DNA of 64,000 bases from Atherinomorus stipes (Eukaryota; Chordata; Actinopteri; Atheriniformes; Atherinidae): NCBI GenBank assembly GCA_023101725.1, contig JALJCO010008708.1:1-64000 (forward strand). The letters run 5' to 3'. The notes beneath the pieces are model-generated. The model was given only the letters and a program-made list of their open reading frames with translations. It ran no database searches and was not told the DNA's origin. Below, in pieces: positions 33,890-44,670 of this stretch (position 1 is the first letter of the stretch; each line of letters begins with the position of its first letter). Position numbers and translations under genes: made by a program.

Positions 33890-34290
33890 TGCAGCACTTT
33901 ATGTACTGCATTTACTGTTGTGAAAGTACCCTAGAAATAAAGGTGGATGAATACTTTATTTATTTATTATTAAAACAAAGGAACCAGGTGCAAACACAAA
34001 AAGAGCTGTAAAAGCGAAGCATGAAACAGGTTAAAAGAAGATAACATTCCTCAAATAAAAGACTTAATTAAAATAATAAAAAGTACAATTGTCAAAATTA
34101 ACATGTTAACACAAAGAGATTAATGTGTGGAATCAAATCAAGTCAAACTTTATTTATAAAGTGCTTCTCATACCATTAAAAGGCAACACAAAGTGCTTGA
34201 CATAATAAAAAAAATGCATATTCAAATAAAAAACAAGCTTTTACACATCCAAGTCTATAACACTTGAAGATTTTTTTTATCTGGTCCAGA
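33890..34290. repeat. LINE/SINE 3'-tail-like fragments
   Basis: 33895-33970 (plus) reads AGCACTTTATGTACTGC... AAATAAAGGTGG. 34140-34190 (minus) reads AAGCACTTTATAAATAAAGT with a TTGATTTGATT tail. Both resemble 3' ends of fish non-LTR elements, with no coding part. Confidence 0.4.
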
Positions 34291-35881
34291 AATCATTACC
34301 TCCGTCTTGCTTTTGTTTAATTGTTTAATTTATTCCCTCAAGACACATAATGTGGTTTTTAATAGGAATGTAGCTCCCTGGTTATAGTTACCTACATTAG
34401 CATTATTAACATTAACAGGTTATATGAGCTGGTTCCCCTCACAACCACAGTAAATGTCTATGCTATAGAGAGATGATGTGTGTGTGAGTGTGTGTGTTGT
34501 GGCAGTCTCCCGGGGCCACGCTGATCAAGGTGACATGTCTCTCTGGTCTCCACAGGGGGTGTCTGAGCTTCAGAAGGCCATGGGTGTCACAGCAACATGA
34601 CCACACACCGTATGATGTCATCCTCCCCCTCTCAGCTGGCAAACAATAAAAAACAATAAAACTGCCTCCCAGCCGGCATCTGCTGAGAAGTCAAACATGA
34701 CCGACCAACAGAACAGGTTCTTTTCTTAGGCCCGATTTAAAGGGATTCTGGGTAACTTTTGTCCACTAGGGGCACAAAACCTGCAACCTCCCACAGGCCA
34801 CACAGCTGTCACATAATTAATCTATATCTGTGTTTTAGAATCATGTTTGCAAACCACTTTGGTCAATTAGTGAAGTCATGGAGTCATAAAGCAAACCAGT
34901 CCAGGTCACATGATCCAATGAGAGACGGATCCGCTCCTGCAAAGGTACCATGTATGTTTTTTGAGGAGGGCAGCCCTCTCAGAGCCCCCACATATATATT
35001 ATATATATTAATCCACAAAATCATCTATTACTACTTACATTAGGCTGATGTTTGGGTCAAAAGTTTCATGCTATGTCTTTAGGAAACTGAAACCCTAAGT
35101 TTAGTTGCGTTTTGGCCTCTCGTTTCCATGGTAACAGAGTTTTGGCTAAATAGACCTGCAGAGATTTGCCAGTGGGCTCCAGAATGAGATTTTCTTTAAA
35201 GGCATAATCCATCCCTGGGTGAAATTGAGCCTCCCCCCCCGCAGTGCCCTGAGTTGAACAAGTGGGCAGAAGCGTTTTCTAACCCACCCAGTCATTCTCT
35301 GAATCTGGCAGCACTGACTTTAGCTTAGCTTAGCGTAGTTGCTGTAATCTGGTGGTTCCAACTAGCTCCACTTGGCGAAAGTGAACTAATTAATTCAAGA
35401 TTTTTTCCAACTACATTTCGTGACCCGCACATTCTGATCGAGTACAAATGACAAGCCGATTTCACAGCAAAGGACTGACTAGGCGGCATACAGGGGAACT
35501 ATAGGCCGCGGAAGTACAGGTGAATCACAGGCGAAGCACCGTGGATGGTAGCAAAGGCAGCACGCATGCGCAGCATCCCCAACTATCCTGCTTCACCTGT
35601 GAATACCAGTCAGATACCATGGCAACACACACAGGGTAAGACTTACCTCACTTTCTGGAATGGAAAAAACGAGATTTCCTTCATTGAAGGTTAGCAAACT
35701 CAGAGTTTCAACATAATCTGCCTCCTGGAAAAGGCGTCTGCAGCTCTGCTTCCAGTTAGTGGTTATTTAGTCTGAACCATCCAATAATATTTTCACTCTA
35801 GACACAAACCAAACAAAAGGACCTCATTTTGACAGAAAATGCTTTGACTTATGTCTCCAAATGGATGTTTCATGTCTGTAA
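34291..35881. other. Intergenic with scattered repeat debris
   Basis: It contains a (TG)n run at about 34478-34500 and two possible TTAA-type left ends (TTAAAGGGATTCTGGG near 34738, TTAAAGGCATAATCC near 35197), for which I found no matching right end. It also contains TTAGCTTAGCTTAGCG. No gene is supported. Confidence 0.35.
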
Positions 35882-37048
35882 TTACAGGTTGAATATGGAA
35901 CATTTTTATTAAAAGCTATATTTTTTCAAAAATAATACCTCCACAGGTCGTTTGGGGGTGTACAGAATGAAAGTACAACATTTCCCAGAAAAATTATATT
36001 TAGCCTAAAAATAATTATAGAATCAATTTTTACGTGTTCGATAATGGCATTTTATTTACGTCTATAAGCCAATACACGCCGCCATTGCAGGTTGCCAAAT
36101 ACGATCTCTGTGTGGAAACAATATTTCGGTCATAGTCAGGCTGGTACAGGGAGAACCGTGGAGATGACGAGTGAAGCAGCTGCTTCAGAGCCCTGGAGAT
36201 GTTGTTATCTGTTTCTGAGGTGGAGTGACCCGAGAAGAGCAAAACCTGGAGTAAATTTAGGAGAAGACTTCACTAAATGGACCCACATAAACGTTTTCCA
36301 CGGAGTCAAAACACAGAAATGGAGACTTTCCTGCTGGATCGGAAAGCTAGCTTGTCTGCTAACATGGCTAACGTTAGCTGTCGGTTATAAACTCCTCTGT
36401 GTTACTTGTTGGACATGCTGCAGACTGTTGGACATGCTGCAGACTGTTGGACATGCTGCAGACTGTTGGACATGCTGCATACTGTTGGACATGCTGCAGA
36501 CTGTTGGACATGCTGCAGACTGTTGGACATGCTGCAGACTGTTGGACATGCTGCAGACTGTTGGACATGCTGCATACTGTTGGACATGCTGCAGACTGTT
36601 GGACATGCTGCATACTGTTGGACATGCTGCAGACTGTTGGACATGCTGCAGACTGTTGGACATGCTGCAGACTGTTGGACATGATGCAGACTGTTGGACA
36701 TGCTGCAGACTGTTGGACATGCTGCAGACTGTTGGACATACTGCAGACTGTTGGACATGCTGCAGACTGTTGGACATGCTGCATACTGTTGGACATGATG
36801 CAGACTGTTGGACATGCTGCATACTGTTGGACATGCTGCAGACTGTTGGACATGATGCAGACTGTTGGACATGCTGCAGACTGTTGGACATGCTGCAGAC
36901 TGTTGGACATGCTGCAGACTGTTGGTCACTTGCGTATCGGCAGCGAGTCTGGCATCCCAGCGGCTGGAGTTGTCTTTCTGCCGTTGCAACTACAACCTAG
37001 ACACACGTGATGTCGCTGTTCTGTCCGTATTCCATATTCAACCTTTAA
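35882..37048. mobile_element. Probable TTAA-type transposon E carrying a minisatellite
   Basis: The left end reads TTACAGGTTGAATATGGAA (TTAA decayed to TTAC) and the right end TTCCATATTCAACCTTTAA, perfect inverted partners over 15 bp. The right TTAA is at 37045-37048. The 27-unit array occupies the centre. Confidence 0.5.
36407..36925. repeat. 19-bp minisatellite, 27 units, no indels
   Basis: The unit TGTTGGACATGCTGCAGAC repeats exactly 27 times (36407-36919) plus 6 bases. Only single-base variants occur: GCATAC in units 4, 9, 11, 20 and 22; GATG in units 15, 21 and 24; and ATACTG in unit 18. The array is open in all three reverse frames and two forward frames, so the 203-302-codon frames here are artefacts. 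Confidence 0.95.
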
Positions 37049-37719
37049 GCCTGCATGTCAGTGGAAGTGTCTGGACAAATCAGGTTGATCTCAGTCCTGA
37101 TGTTCACATTAGAAAGCACATGTATCTGAACTGCATCAGACTATGAGGGGAAACTCATTGCAGGTGTTTTTCAGGTCACAAACATTTCCATTTCAGACTG
37201 TTCCAGATCTGCGAGGGATCTTCACTCTGCACCAGCACACATATGCCACCGTGCACGCATGCACGCAGAACAAACATCTCTTCCTCATCTTCACAGTTCC
37301 CAGTAATGAAATCCTCCTTTTCCAACACACCCACACATTTCCACCCTCTGTTTTTCCAAGTTCTTCCCCCCCTTTTCACCCACACCCTCCTCCCACACAC
37401 TCGAGCCCCACCAAACTGCTTGAGCCACTTGCCTGCCAGCGAGGCAAGATGGCCCTCCAGCCCTCCAGCCAATCAGACAGCTTGGCTCATGCAGGAGATC
37501 ACAGGCCAGCTGATCCAGCCTCCCGACTCCTTTCTTCATCTGCTCTTCTGGAAACTTTGGGACACAAGCAGAACATCGCTGAGCTTCACAGGCCTGCTGG
37601 ACCGGGTGGGACACAAAAAACCACCACAGGTTTGGTCTGATGGTGATGCGATGTGACACACAGCAGGTGTTAGAAAGCCTTTATGATTTTAGCTCAGAGA
37701 GGATTAAAGAAAGATTTTA
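37049..37719. other. Intergenic, nothing recognised
   Basis: Frames of 98-165 codons overlap on both strands in C-rich sequence without domain or splice evidence. Confidence 0.35.
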
Positions 37720-37935
37720 AAAAAGGCATTTGTTAATCCCAATTAGAAAATTCATTCTCTGCATGTAACCATCTCAGGTTGAACCAGAGAGCAGTGGGCT
37801 GCTATCTGAAGCACCTGGGGGGCAGTTGGTGGGGGTTGAGGGCCTCGCTTGGGGGTCCACAGTGGTTCACCTGGGTCGGGGACTTGAACCCGGCGCTAAA
37901 GTCCGGCAACATTACTACTACCCACTGCCCCTTAT
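37720..37935 (-). mobile_element. tRNA-derived SINE
   Basis: Read from 37935 downwards, it starts GGGGCAGTGGGTAGTAGT (A-box region), then GCCGGGTTCAAGTCCCC (B box). A body follows containing CACTGTGGACCCCCAAGCG and CTCAACCCCCACCAACTGCC. It ends with ATGCAGAGAATGAATTTTC and GATTAACAAATGCC. Head, body and LINE-like tail are all present, so this is a nearly complete fish SINE. Confidence 0.7.
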
Positions 37936-38035
37936 TGATTGATACGTTGATGATTATTGTCATCACTAATAGTTACTGTACATGTTATGATGTCGTAGGA
38001 GCTACTCTGGCTCTATTTAAAGCACCATACTGTAT

Positions 38036-38765
38036 TAGGCGCTTTCAGACTGTAGGAACCTTTTAGAGTTCCTATCACCTTTTCGGAAACCAGGCCGTTT
38101 TTTTGCGCATTCGGACACATAGGTACGAGGGACCTCAGCCCTCAGTTCCTAAAACCTTTTTAGCTCCAACTCCGAGGCAGGGTCTTTTCAGAGTTTCATA
38201 GGAACTGAAATACGTAGATGTTTGGTGATTGGTAGAACTGATCCCGCCATATTTAAAAAGTCCCACAACTGTTTACCGAGATCGTAAAAACAACAAGAAC
38301 TATTACAATAGGAGTGAACCGATTCATTATTAAATCAATCACAATGGTACACGCCCCGAATTCATAACTATTTTAAAATGTCCAAAAGCAATTATTTTAT
38401 ACTCATTTAATGACCCAAATACAGCTGCAAAGTGTGGCAGGAGAATCTGCGGACACGGGCGCACTTCAACAAAAGGTTAACAAGACGTTATGTGATACAC
38501 ATGACCATGATGAGGGGGAAGTTGGTAAGCTAGCTTTATAATAGCTTTGAATAAAAGAGATGAGAAACCTCAGTTTTGTATCAGATCTGTTGGGGCATAA
38601 ATTTGTCTCTGTCGCAGACGATTGTGTCACACATGGTTCCTATCAAGGTCCTCCCTCATGTGCGAACGCACACTGATGGGGAAGGTAGTTCTTATAGCTA
38701 AACTCGAGACGAGAAGTTATAGGAACTGCGTTCCTAGAGCCTCTCTGTGTGAATGTGCATACTAT
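38036..38765. mobile_element. DNA transposon with imperfect inverted ends
   Basis: The left side GGCGCTTTCAGACTGTAGGAACC and the right side GAGCCTCTCTGTGTGAATG are imperfect partners, with inner matches (GTTCCTATCACC and GGTTCCTATCAAGG; GCGCATTCGGACACATAGG and CCTCATGTGCGAACGC). The class is uncertain (possibly Harbinger-like). Confidence 0.4.
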
Positions 38766-39326
38766 TTCATCCTCTTTACAAACAGATTTAGTCTTTAATT
38801 ATTGTCTCTAAGATCTAAGTCATTATAAACTACTGTAGTACAAACTTTAGGATAAGAAATAAAAATACAAACTTTCAGTTGTGTGAAACATGTATGCTGG
38901 AAGTCAATCAAGCAGATTGAGTGCTTCATCACAGGAGTCAATCTGCTGTGATGAAGCAAGAAGTTCTAATGATACAAAGAGTGCAAAATGTTCTCCAGTT
39001 CCCTTCTCTTTGAATAGGAAAAAAAAATGTGATGTTTAACTGGAATTCGTGCACAAGCCAGACCTCCTAGAGACAACTGCAGAACTCATATCTGCATCAA
39101 GATGGTTCTGAGTGTGTTGCTGACCAGCTTGTCAGGACATCTCTGCACATCGATGACAGATCCAAAGAAGAAATTCTCCTTTAACATTTAGCAAATTCTG
39201 CAGTTTCCCTCTGGATTAAGGCCAGTAATTAACTATATAATATGCTATCTATGGTGTGTATAGCACTGTCTGCCCTCTCCATCTTCACTGTGCACTCATC
39301 ATCCACATCATCACGGTGTCATAGAT
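38766..39326. other. Intergenic, nothing recognised
   Basis: There is a short inverted repeat at 38911-38957 (CAATCAAGCAGATTGAGTGC / CAATCTGCTGTGATGAAGC). Otherwise it is plain sequence. Confidence 0.35.
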
Positions 39327-39372
39327 TCAACAAGGTGTTGGAAACATTCCTTAGAGATTTTGCTCCATGCAG

Positions 39373-40488
39373 TGTAAAAAGAGTATCTGGGCTGTAGTTG
39401 ATATAAAGGACTTATTTACATCAACCTAACTTAATTATTTTGGTTTGGTGATGAAATCAAATGTTTTTGAGTTAAATCAACTTCAAAATCACACTCTTTA
39501 GTCTGAGTGAAAGTAAAAACTTATTTCAAAGTAAGTTTATGAAGTTGTTTCAGCTTCAGAGTGCATGAACAACCAAGGGGGCGGAGCTATTTTCAAAACT
39601 CAACATATCTAGATCACAAAGGCTCATGGGAAATACAGATTCAGCAGGAATTTAACCTTTTATGGTTGTTGTGCTTTACTGCCTTTTGTTATGTTCACAT
39701 TCAGAGGAAGTTGTTGAGAAATTCTGTTCAGTTTGGACGTTAGAGTTGCACCATGAGTGTGAGGGACAGTACAAGGAGATAAACTCCCAACCCATTTACA
39801 TTCTTTGTTCTTGGCGTGGCTCAAAACCAACATGAAATAAATGCTGTTTAAGTTACTGATCAGTCACAGACTCACACATTAAGTACCACTTAAGCTAGGG
39901 ACTAAACATAATGTACTGAGTAAGATATAAGTAAAATTTTACTTTGTTCTGAATCAAAAATTTAACTTGAGATTTTTTTTTAAAAAAGCATGTTACAGAA
40001 TTACAGCAATTCGTTGAGTCCATTCCAATATGAAAAATTAAGTTGTCACAAAGTAAAGAAATTGCTTATATATCATCAATTATATTTTTACTTTGTATTA
40101 AAGCAATTTCTTTCTTTGCTTTCATATAAAAATAGATTTCCAGTAAATCAAAATTCATGGTTTCAACCAAATTATAAATTTAGTTTGAGAAAAATTAAAC
40201 AAATTAGATGTGACAAGTTGACAAAATCTGTTTAGTTTATTCCAAGATGAAAAATTAAGTTGTAACAAAGTACAAAAAAAGAAAAATGTTTCTTTGTTTT
40301 GAATTATATATTTACTTTGTATGGAAGCAGTTTCTTTCTTTGTTATAATGTGAAAAATAGATTTCCAGTTAATCAAAATTTATGGTTTCAACCAAATCAT
40401 AAATTTAGTTTGAGAAAAACTAAAAAAATTAAATGTGACAAGTTGACGCAATTTTTAAAATTTGATCCAAAGAAACAATTTTTACAGT
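39373..40488. mobile_element. MITE inserted in the Tc1 remnant
   Basis: Its ends are CAGTGTAAAAA and TTTTTACAGTG (one mismatch as inverted repeats). It interrupts a sequence that otherwise reads GCTCCATGTTGACATGA, as in related remnants. TG flanks both sides, perhaps a decayed TA. The interior is AT-rich without a gene. Confidence 0.65.
40022..40455. repeat. Tandem duplication, 217-bp period
   Basis: ATTCCAATATGAAAAATTAA at 40022 recurs at 40239 as ATTCCAAGATGAAAAATTAA. The copies stay collinear through GATTTCCAGT, ATGGTTTCAACCAAAT and ATGTGACAAGTTGAC. They lie wholly inside the MITE. Confidence 0.85.
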
Positions 40489-40625
40489 GTGTTGACATGA
40501 CGGCATCACACAGTTGCTGCATCCATGATGGGAATCTCCCGTTCAACCACGTCCCAAAGCTGCTCTGCTGGACTGAGATCTGGTGACTGTGGAGGCCGTT
40601 GGAGTCCAGTGAACTCATCATCATG

Positions 40626-42145
40626 TTGGAGATGATGTCATCTTTGTGACATCATCATCCTGCTGGAAGTAGCATCAGAAGATGCTCCACTGTGGTCATA
40701 AAGGGATGGACATGGTCAGCATCAGTACTCAGGTCGGCTGTGGCGGTTCACAGGTCACATTCATGCAGGAACCATTAGCTACACCTAAAAACTCTTTTCT
40801 ACCTGCAGATAGAATAGTTAGAAATACAAATCCACATTAATTTCTAGCAATAAAGAGAGATCTAAAGAAAGAAATTATTTTTCCTGACTAATTTAAGACA
40901 AAACTCTGTCTTATTTTATCATTTGGGTTCCTGTAACTGCTGTATAAACATACAAGGATTTAGATCAGCCACACGGACACACTGCACGGCTCGCTGTGGG
41001 AGCGAACATCCCATCCCCGCTCCACCAGGAGAGGAAACCGTTGTGTGATTATGATGAACTGGTTAAACTGCAATTACGCCGGCAAGCGATGGGAGAAGCA
41101 AGCCGACAAGCAGTTTAGACGACAATTTGGGAGGCGGTTGCCGTGGCTGCTGCAGCTGGGGCCTGTTTTAATGCTGTAATTGATAGACTCTGCCAGTCAC
41201 TAGTGGGTTCAGAATTAAAACTCAAATTATCATCATTAGGACCCCCTCTAATTGCTGCATCAAATGCACATCAGCGTTTTTGTTTTTCATTATAAAATTA
41301 CACTTGCATTATCTAATTTCATCAGCAGCATTAAGGACGTCCACCAAGGCGCCGGCTGTGATTGGAGGAGGTTCGCTTTGTTATTCCAGCTTCATGCTCG
41401 CACCCTCTCTTTAGGACAAGCATGTGACAGATGTCTGATCAGTAAACACGAGCTTTTCCTTCTTCAAACAAATGCAGTATACGCCAAAGGAAAACATTCT
41501 TATGTGGATGGCTTATGAACCCCTGGGAGTGGTAGATGTGCCAATTTAATGCCTAATAAAATCCAGGCAGTGATCTGAATTCATTATGGTGATTGAGCTC
41601 AACCTTTTCAGATCGCACTCAGATTAAACGATTTGATACACATTCAGGCAATGTTGAGGACAATAAAGGATCCTTTCCTGCAAAAGACAAATACATTTTC
41701 TCACTAAATACTGTTATGTGGCGTGCACTCTGCTTGGACGTCCAAATCATTGCATTTTTAACTGCATACATAACATTACATGCATTAGCCATGGCATCAT
41801 GTCAGTATTCTTATGAGACGTCACATTTATCACGTCCAGAACTGCATTTTTTAAATATATCATGAAATATGTTAAAAAAGATCCTTAATTGGATGCAGCT
41901 CTGGACTCTGATGGGTCCATGTGTGAAAAAATATCTCCTGCTCGCTGAATCCTACAATGTCGTTTTGAAACGTGACCATGTAATCAGAGAAGCAAAATTC
42001 TACTGATGGAAAACCTGGTTGTTCATTTCATTCAGATGGTTTTCAAACTGGGGGTCAGGATCCTAATGTTGGTTGCATGATAATTTCAGGGGGTCATCAG
42101 ATCATTGTAACAAAAGAAGAAGAAAAAAGAGAATGAAACCAGACA
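40626..42145. other. Repeat-poor intergenic; possible conserved noncoding DNA
   Basis: 40930-41600 is unique-looking, balanced sequence with repeated TAATT cores (TGTAATTGATAG, CTCTAATTGCTGC). It contains no coding structure. The rest shows nothing. Confidence 0.3.
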
Positions 42146-42147
42146 TA

Positions 42148-43560
42148 CAGCTGTGTGAAAAAGTTTTTGCCCCCTTCCTAATTTCTTACTTTTTTTGCAT
42201 GTTTGTCACACTTAAATGTTTCAGATCATCAAAAAATTTTTAATGTGAGTAAAAGTGATTGCCCCCCCTACCCCCTGTTAAAACATAAATTAACTGTGGT
42301 TTATCACATCTTTGGAAAGCTGATTTCAGTTTCTCTAGCCACACCAAGGTTAGATTACTGCCACACCTGTTCTCAATCAAGAAATCACGAAGTTTAGTAG
42401 ACCAAAAAGATCCTCAAAAGCTAGACATCATGTTGCAATCACAAAAAAATTCAGTAAAAAATGAGAAACAAAGTCATTGAGATCTATCAGTCTGGAAAAA
42501 GTTCCAAAGCCATTTCTAAAGCTTTGGGACTCCAGAGAACCACAGTGAGAACCATTATCCACAAATGGTGAAAACATGGAACAGTGGTGAACCTTCCCAG
42601 GAGGGGCCGGCCGACCAAAATGACCCCAAGAGCACAGCGACGACTCATCCAAGAGGTCACAAAAGACCCCAGAACAACATCCAAGAACTGCAGGCCTCAC
42701 TTGCCTCAATGAAGCTCAGTGTTCATGACTCCCCCATCAGAAAGAGACTGGGGGGCAAAAATGGCTGCATGGCAGAGTTCCAAGACCAAAACCACTGCTG
42801 AGCAAAAAGAACACAAAGGCTCTGTCTCAGTTTAGCCAGAAAGCATCTTGATGATCCCCAAGACTTTTGGGAAAATACTCTGTGGACTGACGAGACAAAA
42901 GTGGAACTTTCTGGAAGGTGGAGGTCCCATTACATCTGGCGTAAAAGTAACACGGCATTTCAGAAAAGGAACGTCATAGCAACAGTAAAATATGGTGGTT
43001 TTAGTGTGATGGTCTGGGGCTGTTTTGCTGCTTCAGGACCTGGAAGACTTGCTGTGGTAAATGGAACCATGAATTCTGCTTCTACCAAAAAATCCTGAAG
43101 GAGAACGTCCGGCCATCTGTTGGTGACCTCAAGCTGAAGCGCACTTGGGTTCTGCAGCAGAACAATGATCCAGAACACACCAGCAAGTCCACCTCTGAAT
43201 GGCTTAAGAACAACAACATGAAGACTTTGGAGTGGCCTAGTCAAAGCCCCCACCTGAATCCCATTGAGATGCCGTGGCATGACCTTAAAAAGGCGGTTCA
43301 TGCTGGAAAAGCCTCCAATGTGGCTGAATTACAACAATTCTGCAAAGATGAGTGGAACAAAATTCCTCCACAGCGCTGTAGAAGACTCACTGCCAGTTAT
43401 CACAAACGCTTGATGCAGTTGTTGCTGCTAAGGTGGAACAACCAGTTATTAGGTTTAGGGGGCAATCATTTTTTCACACAGGGCCATTTAATTTAGTTTG
43501 TGGAAACTCTTGAGCTGTGATTACAGTGATTTAGAGATTCTACAAGTTTTTTTCTTTTTT
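42148..43560 (+). mobile_element. Tc1-like element, 3'-truncated
   Basis: The left terminus follows TA at 42146: CAGCTGTGTGAAAAAGTTTT, then TGCCCCCTTCCTAATTTC. The body encodes a broken transposase. Near the right, GGGGGCAATCATTTTTTCAC is the inner repeat, but the outer terminal repeat is missing; similarity stops at about 43560. Confidence 0.8.
42462..43480 (+). pseudogene. Tc1-like transposase, multiply broken
   Basis: In order: the helix-turn-helix (NKVIEIYQSGKSSKAISKAL), the GRPTKMTPRAQRRLIQEV linker, WTDETKVEL (first Asp), GGFSVMVWGCFAASG, VLQQNNDPEHTSKS (second Asp) and SPHLNPIEMPWHDLKKAV (Glu). The DD34E triad is therefore present in sequence. However, at least two stops (after HKW and in the DPRTTSKN region) and frameshifts near 42700 and 43090 break the frame. 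Its sequence differs from the family at 20 kb, so two Tc1 lineages are represented. Confidence 0.75.
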
Positions 43561-43669
43561 TTTTCAGCTATATAGTGTATATAACCGGTGTCGTCCTATA
43601 AGCTTTAAAAATAGTTGTAAATAATAAAGAAAGAGGAAAGAAATACACATAACTAAGTCCAGAAAAACC

Positions 43670-44670
43670 AGATTAAGGTTGAATTCCAATTCCTGTCTTA
43701 ATCCTCAATCTTAACTCTCAATCTCAAAAATGTGCACTCCCGCAAAGTGCAAGTGCTGTCCCGATTCTCAGAAAGTTAAGTTGAGGGGCAAGTTTGAGGG
43801 CTGAATTGCCCTCAATACTGAGATTTTCCAACACCCCCCTTGTGACTAAGGGCTACCCAGAATGCAGCAGCAAAGAAGGCGAGCTACAAATCTTAAGTAC
43901 TTTCTTTGTTAATGGAGATGTAAATATTACGAAACCATTGTATTATCTTAGTTTAGGCCCATGTTATGGATCAGTTACCTTATTGTTGTAAAATATTTAT
44001 TTTCGTTTTATGATCTTTTGTCAATAGCGGCCGGTGCGGTCAAGCCATGTTGCTATTGTTTAAGTTAGTTAATGTTACAAAATGGTCATTTTTCTCAGTG
44101 CTAATGTCGTTTTATCAAGATAACTGCCTGTATAACGTGCTTGTGCTGATAACAGTATAAGACGACCGGGCTGATGTCATCTCCTGTAGCCGCAGAGTTA
44201 TGGAACGATGGTTCTGTTTCAGTCCTTCTGTAAAACAAAGCTCCTCACGCTCTTCGCAGGTTGAGTCCTAATGACAACTGTCAATCAAGTGACGTGCAGA
44301 CCAGCTGACTGCAGTCATCCAGGAATTCACAGAACCACAGTTACCCACGTAATTTTCGTTATAGTTGGCGTTTACCTTTCAATAAGCCGTGGTATGCAGT
44401 GATGGCTGAATATGTCCATGGTTAGGCAGGGCTAGCAGTGCAAATAAATGTAAATAAAGTAAAGTCTTCTTCTTCTGAATTGACAGACTAAACACTGCTT
44501 TGAAGTAATGCTGGCCCCCACTGTTTAAAGACATATCTGCATTTAAGGATGTCCCATTTCCTAGTCACAAAATAGCCCTTAACACTTGGTTTTGAGGGCG
44601 ACTAATATTGAGGGTTGACCTTGAAGGTTAAGATTGAGGGTTAAGATAGAATTTGGAATTGGGCCTTAGT
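43670..44670. mobile_element. Unclassified DNA transposon, about 1 kb
   Basis: The left end AAGGTTGAATTCCAATTCC and the right end GAATTTGGAATTGGGCCTT are imperfect inverted partners. Inner sub-repeats of TTAACTCTCAATCTC / GAGGGTTAAGATTGAGGG support a foldback structure. The right terminus resembles that of the element at 57513-58150 (GGATTGGGCC). There is no recognisable transposase. Confidence 0.5.

Larger units (their letters stand above)
39327..40625 (-). pseudogene. Tc1/mariner transposase remnant split by a MITE
   Basis: 40625-40490 reads in reverse as the LWDVVE-type block (FGTWLNGRFPSWMQQLCDAV in the shifted frame). It resumes at 39372-39327 (GGAGCAAAATCTCTAAGGAA in reverse). The 1.1-kb MITE at 39373-40488 sits between. 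It is the same family as 18965-19175 and 57030-58395. Confidence 0.6.

Noticed and set aside
36092..37000. 302-codon ORF with 19-residue repeats (and five overlapping relatives)
   Set aside because: It is translation of a non-coding 19-bp minisatellite that is open in nearly every frame.
37143..37640. 165-codon ORF after the minisatellite
   Set aside because: It is C-rich sequence open on both strands, without domain or junction support.
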